From the NCBI GenBank assembly GCA_031255375.1, contig JAIRSP010000069.1:1-7620 (forward strand): DNA of 7,620 bases, given 5' to 3'. This stretch comes from Endomicrobium sp. (lineage in GTDB: Bacteria; Elusimicrobiota; Endomicrobiia; Endomicrobiales; Endomicrobiaceae). The notes beneath the pieces were generated by a model. It worked only from the letters and a program-made list of their open reading frames with translations. It was not told where the DNA came from and searched no databases. Shown one piece after another: positions 1 through 6,246 of this stretch (within the stretch, counting starts at the first letter, position 1; every line of letters starts with the position of its first letter). The position numbers and the translations under genes were made by a program.

Positions 1-138
1 GTCTACACAAATAATTTTTCTTATTTTTTTAACACACAAATCCAAAAGATAAAATTCCTCTCCTATAAATAAATAAACTGGTGATATTTTTTTATTAGGT
101 ACTAATTCATCAAAATCACGGATTTTTAACAGAGACAT
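1..138 (-). CDS. holA: DNA polymerase III subunit delta, N-terminal fragment (3' end beyond window)
   Basis: An open frame of 46 codons starts with ATG at 138 and is still open at position 1, so only the N-terminus is visible. It reads MSLLKIRDFDELV, then ISPVYLFIGEEFYLLDLCVK (residues 19-38) and a basic KKIRK segment. This matches the opening of HolA proteins, where a 'PVYL(F/Y)xGxExYL' strand and loop begin the first clamp-loader domain. HolA opens the beta sliding clamp within the clamp-loader complex in the cytoplasm. The gene lies 22 bp downstream of the lptE-like gene, and leuS-lptE-holA is a known conserved order, for example in E. coli, which supports the call. A short GAG lies 9 bases before the ATG, a weak ribosome binding site, so translation may partly depend on the upstream gene. 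The fragment is too short to check the rest of the protein. The identification rests on the N-terminal motif plus gene order. Confidence 0.77.
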   Translation of the reverse strand, partial: MSLLKIRDFDELVPNKKISPVYLFIGEEFYLLDLCVKKIRKIICVD

Positions 139-160
139 ACAAAAAAACTCGCAAAATAAA

Positions 161-634
161 TTAACTACAAATTTTAATTATTTGTTTTATAATATTTCTT
201 GAAAACATTTTCCATATATTATGTCTAATATTTTCTAAATTATCTGTACGATCAACTATACTCATAAATTTTACACTTTCGTTCCACAATATTGCACTTG
301 TATTTTTGTCAACAAGAATAATATTAGCCATAATTAATATTTCATATCGTTTGAAATAATTGTTGCTATACAAAGAAAATAATTTTTCTATAGTATATTG
401 ATTAATATTAGCACTTAAAATCTTATCAGCAAAATCAATGGTATTTACAATACAAATACGTCCATCATTTAAGATTTCATCTATCATAATGTTTGTAAAT
501 TCAACTTCAAGATTAATTTCGCTAGTATAATTATTAAATGGACTTACATATATTTTACTTTCAATACAATATACCGACGAAACTTTAACAATATTAATAC
601 AAAATATAAAAAAAAACGCTATTTTTTTTTTCAT
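161..634 (-). CDS. lptE: LptE-like LPS-assembly protein, small exported protein
   Basis: This 157-residue protein begins with a signal-peptide-like segment: MKKK followed by a hydrophobic stretch to about residue 22. The rest resembles the LptE/RlpB family: a strand with IYVSPFNNYTSE (28-39), like the family's 'aV..f.N.T', a helix with a DEILNDGR turn (52-59), an AD-x-ILSANINQY segment (69-80) and a paired strand YEILIMANIILVD...AILWN (97-118), like 'v.v.l.D..tg..lW'. LptE plugs the LptD beta-barrel and helps insert LPS into the outer membrane. Known members are lipoproteins, but here Cys23 is preceded by SVY and Cys12 by FIF, neither a normal lipobox, so lipidation is uncertain. The position between leuS and holA is the classical lptE locus and strengthens the call. 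No clear Shine-Dalgarno sequence precedes the ATG, and a run of ten A's follows it directly. Sequence similarity alone is modest, and another small periplasmic protein is possible. Confidence 0.72.
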   Translation of the reverse strand: MKKKIAFFFIFCINIVKVSSVYCIESKIYVSPFNNYTSEINLEVEFTNIMIDEILNDGRICIVNTIDFADKILSANINQYTIEKLFSLYSNNYFKRYEILIMANIILVDKNTSAILWNESVKFMSIVDRTDNLENIRHNIWKMFSRNIIKQIIKICS

Positions 635-663
635 AATACTTTTTTGTTTCTACGATATTTATG

Positions 664-3117
664 TTATTCAATAACTAAAGTAACTATTTTATTTTTAATG
701 TATATAAATCTTAGTATATTTCTATTTTTTAAAAAATTTGATATTTTACTGTCATTTTCAACAATTACTCTAACATCACTATCCTTAGCATCTGTATGTA
801 TAATTATTTTTCCTCTTAATTTTCCATTTATTTGAACAGGAAGATCTATATATGTTTTTCTTATAAAATTATTTTTAAAAATTGGCCAATTGCTGGTCGA
901 TACATAATTCCTACACCCTAACATTTCCCATATTTCTTCACAAACATGAGGTATAAACGGCGTCATCATAATAATGATATTTTTGTAAACCTCAAGTGAT
1001 ACGCCGTTATCATTTGAATGATATTTATAATTATATAAAACATTTACAAGTTTCATAACAGAAGAAATAGCAGTATTAAATTTAAATTTTTTTTTAATAT
1101 TGTTTGTAACTTCCTCAATTGTTTCGTGCATTATTTTTAAAATATTTATTTTTTCTTCTTTTGATGCTGAAGTCTTAGATTTAACACAAATCAAATCGTA
1201 AAGACGTATTATTCTGTTTATAAATCTATAACATCCATCTATTCCTTTGGAAGACCAATCAAACTGTTTTTGCGGAGTTGTAGAAAAAAGAATAAAAAGC
1301 CTTACCGTATCAGCTCCATACATCTTAACCATCTCGTCTGGACTTACAACATTTCCCTTTGATTTAGACATAGCGCTACCATTCAAGGTAACCATTCCTT
1401 GTGTTAATAGATTTTCAAACGGCTCATCATGACTTACAATACCTAAATCCCTCATAAATTTATACCAAAATCTTGAATATATTAAATGCATACAAGCATG
1501 TTCTATTCCACCAATATATTGATTAACCGGCATCCAATAATTTACTTTTTTACTATCAAAAACGATATTGTCATTATGTGCGTCGCAATATCTTGCATAG
1601 TACCATGATGAATCAACAAACGTATCCATTGTATCGGTTTCTCTTTTGGCATCCATACCACATTTATAACATTTTACATTGATAAAATTTTTACTTAATT
1701 TTAGTTGTGATTTTATTTTTTTTTTTATAAATTTAACGTTTTCAGGAAGTAATACTGGTAAATCTTTTTCAGGAACTGGAAGAACACCGCACGTTTTGCA
1801 ATAAATTATAGGTATAGGCGTTCCCCAATATCTTTGTCTTGATATAAGCCAATCTTTAAGTTTAAAATTTGTAACTTTTTTACCATATTTATGTTTTTCA
1901 ATCCATTCAGAAATTAAATTAAGCGCTTCGATAGATTTCAATCCATTAAATTTATCTGAATTTACAAGTGATCCACCGCAAAAACAATCACGCTCATATT
2001 TATAATTTGATTTAACTGTACAATTATTATTATGTTTTATCACATCAATTATTTGAAGATCGTATTTTTTCGCAAATTCAAAGTCTCTTTGATCATGTGC
2101 AGGTACTGCCATAATTATCCCTGTTCCATAATTTGATAAAACATAATCTGAGATAAAAACTGGAATTTCATTTTTTGTAATTGGATTTACTGCTTTGATT
2201 CCATTAAGTTTTACACCAGTTTTCTCTCTATTTAATTCTCCTTCAATACTTGTTTTTTTGGAACTAGCTGTCATATATCTTAAAACTTCATCATAATTAG
2301 TAATTTCAGATTTTATTTCATAAATGATCTCATGATTTGGAGCTATAACAATAAATGTTACACCAAAGAGTGTATCTGGCCTCGTTGTAAATACAATTAA
2401 TTTTTTATTAATATTTTTTAATTCAAAATAAATTTCCAATCCATAGGATTTTCCTATCCAATTTTTTTGCATAGATATAACTTGACTTGGCCAACCAATA
2501 AGTTTTTTATGCCCTTCTAAAAGTTCTTCAGCGTAATCAGTAATTTTTATAAACCATTGTTCTAATTTTTTATGTTCTATATGACAATCACATCTCCAAC
2601 ACATTCCGTTTATCACCTGTTCATTTGCAAGAACGGTACAGCATGATGAACACCAATTGACATTTGCGTTCTTTTTAAAAACCAATCCCATTTTCCACAT
2701 TTTTATAAAAAACCATTGATTCCATCTGTAATACTCAGGATCACACGTGGAAATTTCTTTATTCCAGTCATATGAAATGCCAAACAATTTAATTTGTTCT
2801 TTCATACATGAAATATTTTGCTTTGTCCATTTTGCAGGATGGATATTGTTTTTAATTGCAGCATTTTCAGCAGGAAGGCCAAATGAATCCCAACCAATAA
2901 CATGCAAAACATTTTTCCCAATCATTCTATTAAAGCGCGCAAAAATATCACCTATAACATAATTTCTGACGTGTCCCATATGCAAATTTCCAGATGGATA
3001 CGGAAGCATAACTAAACAATAATATTTTTCCTTATCTTGTTGCACATCACTTGAAAAAATTTTATCTATCTTCCACTTTTTTTGCCATTTTTTTTCTATT
3101 TTAATATGATCATACAT
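664..3117 (-). CDS. leuS: Leucyl-tRNA synthetase (class Ia), complete
   Basis: This 817-residue enzyme charges tRNA-Leu with leucine in the cytoplasm; the length is normal for bacterial LeuRS. Visible landmarks, in order: PYPSGNLHMGH (39-49), the HIGH-type ATP site; a zinc-ribbon-like C156xxC159...C173xxC176; the CP1 editing domain with TTRPDT (244-249) and GTGIIMAVPAHDQRDFEFA (331-349), which hydrolyses mischarged tRNA; LKDWLISRQRYWGTPIP (420-436); a second C440xxC443...C483xxC486 ribbon; DTMDTFVDSSWYYARY (495-510); SAMSKSKGNVVSPDE (581-595), the KMSKS loop with Ala in its first position; an anticodon-binding helical domain with TPFIPHVCEEIWE (719-731); and the C-terminal VQINGKLRGKI (761-771). 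ATG at 3117 is a secure start: GAGGTG sits 8 bases upstream and MYDHIKIEKKWQKKW is a typical LeuRS N-terminus. The gene follows dxs after 85 bp and precedes the lptE-like gene by 29 bp, so co-transcription with lptE and holA is likely. Confidence 0.98.
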   Translation of the reverse strand: MYDHIKIEKKWQKKWKIDKIFSSDVQQDKEKYYCLVMLPYPSGNLHMGHVRNYVIGDIFARFNRMIGKNVLHVIGWDSFGLPAENAAIKNNIHPAKWTKQNISCMKEQIKLFGISYDWNKEISTCDPEYYRWNQWFFIKMWKMGLVFKKNANVNWCSSCCTVLANEQVINGMCWRCDCHIEHKKLEQWFIKITDYAEELLEGHKKLIGWPSQVISMQKNWIGKSYGLEIYFELKNINKKLIVFTTRPDTLFGVTFIVIAPNHEIIYEIKSEITNYDEVLRYMTASSKKTSIEGELNREKTGVKLNGIKAVNPITKNEIPVFISDYVLSNYGTGIIMAVPAHDQRDFEFAKKYDLQIIDVIKHNNNCTVKSNYKYERDCFCGGSLVNSDKFNGLKSIEALNLISEWIEKHKYGKKVTNFKLKDWLISRQRYWGTPIPIIYCKTCGVLPVPEKDLPVLLPENVKFIKKKIKSQLKLSKNFINVKCYKCGMDAKRETDTMDTFVDSSWYYARYCDAHNDNIVFDSKKVNYWMPVNQYIGGIEHACMHLIYSRFWYKFMRDLGIVSHDEPFENLLTQGMVTLNGSAMSKSKGNVVSPDEMVKMYGADTVRLFILFSTTPQKQFDWSSKGIDGCYRFINRIIRLYDLICVKSKTSASKEEKINILKIMHETIEEVTNNIKKKFKFNTAISSVMKLVNVLYNYKYHSNDNGVSLEVYKNIIIMMTPFIPHVCEEIWEMLGCRNYVSTSNWPIFKNNFIRKTYIDLPVQINGKLRGKIIIHTDAKDSDVRVIVENDSKISNFLKNRNILRFIYIKNKIVTLVIE

Positions 3118-3202
3118 TTTGTCATCACCTCAAATAAAACTTTCTAGTATACGTTAATATGCAAAAACACTTCTTCTAAACAACATATAAAGATCACGTG
3201 TT
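3118..3202 (-). other. dxs-leuS intergenic gap, no clear terminator
   Basis: This 85-bp gap contains the leuS ribosome binding site and a TATACT (3151 to 3146) that could be a -10 box, but I find no good -35 hexamer at the right distance. No GC-rich hairpin followed by a T-run is visible after the dxs stop; the only pairing arms (AAACAC and GTGTTT) are separated by about 27 bases. The gap is far too short for a T-box leader, the usual leucine-tRNA-sensing element. Read-through from dxs into leuS is therefore possible, with or without an internal promoter. Confidence 0.3.
3126..3131 (-). promoter_or_regulatory. Ribosome binding site of leuS
   Basis: GAGGTG, extended as GAGGTGAT, lies 8 bases before the leuS ATG at 3117. 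It is a near-perfect complement of the 16S rRNA 3' end and the strongest Shine-Dalgarno sequence in the window, which fixes the leuS start. Confidence 0.85.
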
Positions 3203-5053
3203 TTAAATTATTTTCAAAGCTTCTTTCACAAGGTTTTCAGATGTAAGGCCATATTTTTTTCTTAAAACGGCTAAATCACCATGCTCTATAAATTTATCAG
3301 GTAGTCCAATACATTTAACAACAACATTTTCATTACATAAAAAAGATTTTATACTTTCGCCAAAACCACCTATCAAAACATTTTCTTCAATAGTAATAAT
3401 TTTTTTTACTTTAATAAAAATTTCTTTCATCGTAATGCTAAAATCAAGTGGCTTCAAAAATCTCATATCAACAACATAGCAGTCTAAATTATTTTTCTTA
3501 AATAATAAATTTGCAGCATCTAAACATGTTTTAACATGATTGCCAATTGCAAGAAAACAAATATCTGATCCATATCTTAAAATTCTTGCTTGTCCTATTT
3601 TTAATATGCTTGGCACACTATCAAGACTAACTCCTGTATAATAATTTTTTGGATATCTTATTACACATGGTTTATTTGAGTATAATGCAGTTTTAAGCAT
3701 ATGTTGTAATTCATTTTCATCTGAAGGCGCCATAATGATAATATTTGGAACATACTTTAAATATGATAAATCAAATAATCCATGATGAGTACAGCCATCT
3801 TCTCCAACGAATCCTGCCCTATCTAAAACAAAAACAACTGGAAGATTCTGAAGTGCAACATCATGTATGATATTATCAATTGCTCTTTGAATAAAAGTTG
3901 AATAGATTGCACATACTGGGCGCATGCCTGCAGCCGCCATTGCGGCTGCAAAAGTAACGGCATGACCTTCTGCAATACCAACATCAAAATACCTATCTGG
4001 AAATTTTTGTGCAAAATTGTCAAGACCAGTACCCTCTGGCATAGCAGCAGTTATCGCAACTATTTTATTATCAAAGCTAGCCAGATTAACAAGTGTGTTA
4101 GAAAAAACTTTTGTACATGTAATAATAGCTTTATTATATGATGTCTTTCCTGTATTAATATCAAATTTATCAACTCCATGAAATTTTATTGGATTTTCCT
4201 CTGCGAAACGATATCCTTTTCCCTTTTTTGTAATTACGTGTAATAATATAGGTCCACTCATGTTTTTTAAATTCTCAAAAACTGTAATAAGATTATATAT
4301 ATCGTGACCTTGAACGGGCCCTATATATGTAAACCCCATTTCTTCAAAAAGCATACCAGGAAAAAGCATGACCTTTAACCTTCTTATGAATTTGCCAAAT
4401 GAAGACCCAAAATTATGAAATCTGCTAATAGTTTTCATAATTTTTTCCTCAAATTTTCTTGCCATACCAATAGTTAAAAGTTTCGCAAAATACCCCGCAA
4501 TAGCGCCAACTTTTTTCGAAATAAACATCTCATTATCATTCAAAATAACAAGCATATTTTTTTTCAAGTGTCCGGCATTTTGTAATCCTTCAAAGGCAAG
4601 TCCACCAGTCATAGCCCCATCGCCTATAATAGCAATTATTTTATAATTTTCTTTTTTTATATCCCTTGCAGCAGCAAATCCTAATGCAGCAGAAATTGAC
4701 GTTGATGAATGGCCTGTTCCAAATGCATCGTACTTTGATTCTGATATTTTTGGAAATCCGCTTAATCCATTATGTATTCTTATCGTATCAAGTTTATTTT
4801 TTCTTTCAGTAATAATTTTATGTGCATAAGATTGATGACCAACATCCCATATTATTTTATCATATGGAGAATTAAATACATAATGTATTGAAATTGTTAG
4901 ATCAACAACGCCAAGATTTGAGGCTAAATGGCCACCATTTTTTGATACTGTATTTATTATTTCTGCACGTATATCATTTGCAAGACAAACTAAATCTTTT
5001 TTATCTATTTTTTTTAAATCTTTTGGATCATTTACGGTATCTAATATTCTCAC
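3203..5053 (-). CDS. dxs: 1-deoxy-D-xylulose-5-phosphate synthase, complete
   Basis: DXS condenses pyruvate and glyceraldehyde 3-phosphate into DXP, the first step of the MEP isoprenoid pathway; DXP also feeds thiamine and, in some bacteria, pyridoxal synthesis. At 616 residues it is full length. Visible motifs: GGHLASNLGVVDLT (40-53), DVGHQSYAHK (70-79), the thiamine diphosphate motif GDGAMTGG (144-151) ending in NDN (172-174), GPVQGHD (245-251), KKGKGY (276-281), FHGVD (291-295), the pyrimidine-domain DVGIAEGHAVTFAA (357-370), YSTFIQRAID (384-393), DRAGFVGEDGCTHHG (411-425), MAPSDENE (441-448) and a C-terminal transketolase domain with ENVLIGGFG (557-565). The usual AEQHAV reads AEGHAV here. 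The start is GTG at 5053; an in-frame TAA two codons upstream excludes any longer form, and residues 2-14 match the normal DXS N-terminus. A GGAGG lies upstream at the rather long distance of 14 bases. The gene follows ispA by 67 bp, a common pairing. Confidence 0.97.
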   Translation of the reverse strand: MRILDTVNDPKDLKKIDKKDLVCLANDIRAEIINTVSKNGGHLASNLGVVDLTISIHYVFNSPYDKIIWDVGHQSYAHKIITERKNKLDTIRIHNGLSGFPKISESKYDAFGTGHSSTSISAALGFAAARDIKKENYKIIAIIGDGAMTGGLAFEGLQNAGHLKKNMLVILNDNEMFISKKVGAIAGYFAKLLTIGMARKFEEKIMKTISRFHNFGSSFGKFIRRLKVMLFPGMLFEEMGFTYIGPVQGHDIYNLITVFENLKNMSGPILLHVITKKGKGYRFAEENPIKFHGVDKFDINTGKTSYNKAIITCTKVFSNTLVNLASFDNKIVAITAAMPEGTGLDNFAQKFPDRYFDVGIAEGHAVTFAAAMAAAGMRPVCAIYSTFIQRAIDNIIHDVALQNLPVVFVLDRAGFVGEDGCTHHGLFDLSYLKYVPNIIIMAPSDENELQHMLKTALYSNKPCVIRYPKNYYTGVSLDSVPSILKIGQARILRYGSDICFLAIGNHVKTCLDAANLLFKKNNLDCYVVDMRFLKPLDFSITMKEIFIKVKKIITIEENVLIGGFGESIKSFLCNENVVVKCIGLPDKFIEHGDLAVLRKKYGLTSENLVKEALKII

Positions 5054-5067
5054 AAGTTATTAAAATA

Positions 5068-5072
5068 CCTCC
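5068..5072 (-). promoter_or_regulatory. Ribosome binding site of dxs (long spacing to GTG)
   Basis: GGAGG on the minus strand lies 14 bases before the GTG at 5053, longer than the usual 5-9. No ATG, GTG or TTG in the dxs frame lies closer to it, because the frame is closed by TAA just upstream, so this is the most likely dxs ribosome binding site despite its spacing. Confidence 0.6.
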
Positions 5073-5076
5073 AATT

Positions 5077-5088
5077 AAAGCACGCTTT
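5077..5088. repeat. Short inverted repeat upstream of dxs
   Basis: AAAGC and GCTTT are separated by two bases, giving 5-bp arms just upstream of the GGAGG of dxs. No T-run follows in the minus direction, so it is not a typical terminator. It could be a small operator or chance; a two-base loop would not form a stable RNA hairpin without opening the inner pairs. Confidence 0.25.
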
Positions 5089-5120
5089 GTCTATAAAAAA
5101 TTAACATATAATTCATATTT

Positions 5121-6017
5121 TCAGTAATCAACAATATTTTTACTAAAAATATAGTCTACAAATTTGATAAACATATCAGATTTTTTACCAAAAATTCTTA
5201 TATTTTTTTTAGCCTTTGCTATGTATTTTTCTGCGTTTCTTTTAGCTTCATGTATATTATATAAAGAAAATGTTGTAAGTTTTCTTCCTATTTGCACATT
5301 TTTTATATTCTGTAATTTATTATCAAAACGTGCATCAAAAATATCATCAATTATTTGGAATGCCATACCTATATTCATCCCATAATTTTTGAGAACTTCC
5401 AGGTTTTTTTTATTTACACCAACTAAAACTGCACCTATTTTTAAACTAGCAATTATTAAAGCTGCTGTTTTTTGGATATAAATCATTCTTAATTTTTTTT
5501 TTAGTATTTTTTTATCAAACACATTATATTTAGCAATATCATTAGATTGACCTAAGATCATCCATTTATATCCACTATAATTTGCAAGAATTTTTATAGC
5601 TTCATTTATATTTTTTTCACTACTATTTGATTTTGTTATAAGATTAAACGATTCAGTAAGCAAAGCGTCACCACATAAAATAGCCAATGCCTCACCAAAT
5701 TTTTTATGACTCGAAGGAATTCCTCTACGTAGATCATCATTGTCCATTGAAGGTAAGTCATCGTGTATTAAAGAATATGTATGAATATACTCAACAGCAC
5801 ATGCTGCATATATAACGTCACTCGCTTTTGCACCAAAAATTTCTGCACTTAAAATAACAAGCGCCGGACGCAGTCTTTTTCCTCCAGACAAAACACTATA
5901 ACGCATACATTTTGAAATATCAGAATTATCGTTAGGTAAAATTTTTGTTAACGTTAAGTTTACATAATCTATTATTTCAGATAAATATTTTTCAAATTCA
6001 TCTTTTTTTTCAAGCAT
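5121..6017 (-). CDS. ispA: Farnesyl diphosphate synthase (geranyltranstransferase), complete
   Basis: This 298-residue trans-prenyltransferase adds isopentenyl diphosphate to C5 and C10 allylic substrates to make farnesyl diphosphate, the precursor of undecaprenyl phosphate and quinone side chains. Visible motifs: SGGKRLRPAL (44-53) for IPP binding; the first Asp-rich motif IHDDLPSMDNDDLRRG (84-99) with the bacterial DDxxxxD spacing; GQSND (156-160); QKTAALI (182-188); and the second Asp-rich motif FQIIDDIFD (220-228). Tyr81, five residues before the first Asp, is the aromatic residue that limits chain length in bacterial FPP synthases, so a C15 product is likelier than C20. The loop after DDIFD is shorter than usual and lacks the normal GKxxGxD pattern. 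The ATG at 6017 has no good Shine-Dalgarno sequence; another ATG at 6022 is out of frame. Exonuclease VII genes (xseA, xseB), often upstream of ispA, are absent here; rny is next instead. Confidence 0.94.
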   Translation of the reverse strand: MLEKKDEFEKYLSEIIDYVNLTLTKILPNDNSDISKCMRYSVLSGGKRLRPALVILSAEIFGAKASDVIYAACAVEYIHTYSLIHDDLPSMDNDDLRRGIPSSHKKFGEALAILCGDALLTESFNLITKSNSSEKNINEAIKILANYSGYKWMILGQSNDIAKYNVFDKKILKKKLRMIYIQKTAALIIASLKIGAVLVGVNKKNLEVLKNYGMNIGMAFQIIDDIFDARFDNKLQNIKNVQIGRKLTTFSLYNIHEAKRNAEKYIAKAKKNIRIFGKKSDMFIKFVDYIFSKNIVDY

Positions 6018-6047
6018 TGCATTTTATTAAACTAACAATTATAAATT

Positions 6048-6067
6048 TAAATTATACAGTTTTACTT
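6048..6067 (-). repeat. Imperfect 20-bp direct repeat, copy nearer ispA
   Basis: Read on the minus strand, this 20-mer matches the one at 6118-6137 at 17 of 20 positions, with the last ten bases, GTATAATTTA, identical. The two copies have the same orientation and are 70 bp apart. Both contain TATAAT, so they may be tandem promoters; in such A+T-rich DNA part of the match could be chance. Confidence 0.45.
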
Positions 6068-6080
6068 TCATAAAAACTAA
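6051..6080 (-). promoter_or_regulatory. Candidate ispA-dxs promoter
   Basis: A perfect TATAAT (6056 to 6051) ends 33 bases before the ispA ATG, predicting a leader of about 25-30 bases. The hexamer 18 bp upstream, TTAGTT, is a poor -35 match (only the first two bases agree). The call rests on the -10 box and its position before a gene; A+T-rich DNA produces such boxes by chance. Confidence 0.4.
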
Positions 6081-6088
6081 AAATTTAT

Positions 6089-6126
6089 AAAAAAAACAAA
6101 CTTTATAATTTACCAACTAAATTATA
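6089..6126 (-). terminator. Possible weak rho-independent terminator of rny
   Basis: A perfect 9-bp inverted repeat (arms 6118-6126 and 6104-6112, loop of five bases GTTGG on the minus strand) is followed in the rny direction by AAGTTTG and eight T's (6096 to 6089). Hairpin plus T-run is the layout of an intrinsic terminator, but the stem is entirely A-T pairs and the T-run starts seven bases after it, so termination would be weak. It lies about 120 bp after the rny stop. Confidence 0.3.
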
Positions 6127-6137
6127 CCATTTTATTT
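6118..6137 (-). repeat. Imperfect 20-bp direct repeat, copy farther from ispA
   Basis: This is the partner of the 20-mer at 6048-6067, in the same orientation. It contains TGGTATAAT, an extended -10 pattern (TGnTATAAT) that can work without a good -35 box, so a second, upstream ispA promoter is possible. Its 3' half also forms the first arm of the inverted repeat described as a possible terminator, so the two readings compete. Confidence 0.4.
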
Positions 6138-6139
6138 TG

Positions 6140-6152
6140 TTGCTATAAGCAA
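6140..6152. repeat. Small inverted repeat in rny-ispA gap
   Basis: TTGCT and AGCAA form 5-bp arms around three bases, immediately upstream (in the ispA direction) of the extended -10 site. No T-run follows on either strand at terminator distance. It could be a small operator, but it is short enough to be chance. Confidence 0.2.
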
Positions 6153-6246
6153 TAAAAAATTTGAATTATTTATTGAATGTATTTTTTAAAAAAATAAAGC
6201 CAAATTTATAATACTTTTTATATTTTGATCAACATTTATCAAAAAA

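Larger units (their letters stand above)
6018..6246. other. rny-ispA intergenic region, extremely A+T-rich
   Basis: This 229-bp stretch is the largest gap in the window. I see no coding potential of note in either direction and no remnant of xseB, which often precedes ispA. It contains a 9-bp inverted repeat with a nearby T-run, two related -10-like sites and a small TTGCT/AGCAA inverted repeat (6140-6152). It most likely carries the end of the rny transcript and the ispA-dxs promoter. Confidence 0.5.

Noticed and set aside
644..835. Plus-strand hydrophobic frame of 63 codons opposite the leuS C-terminus, resembling a membrane peptide.
   Set aside because: Hydrophobicity arises from reading Lys/Asn/Ile-rich codons backwards, and it overlaps the well-conserved NGKLRGK end of LeuRS.
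1360..1371. Loss of the first Lys of the KMSKS loop in LeuRS (AMSKS) as a sign of inactivation.
   Set aside because: The essential MSKS-K-GN part is intact, and Ala at this first position is, to my recollection, seen in other functional bacterial LeuRS, so it is probably normal variation.
3118..3202. T-box or other riboswitch controlling leuS.
   Set aside because: The 85-bp gap is too short for a T-box leader and has no conserved T-box sequence or terminator hairpin.
6018..6022. ATG at 6022 as the ispA start.
   Set aside because: It is in a different frame from ispA, and no Shine-Dalgarno sequence favours it.
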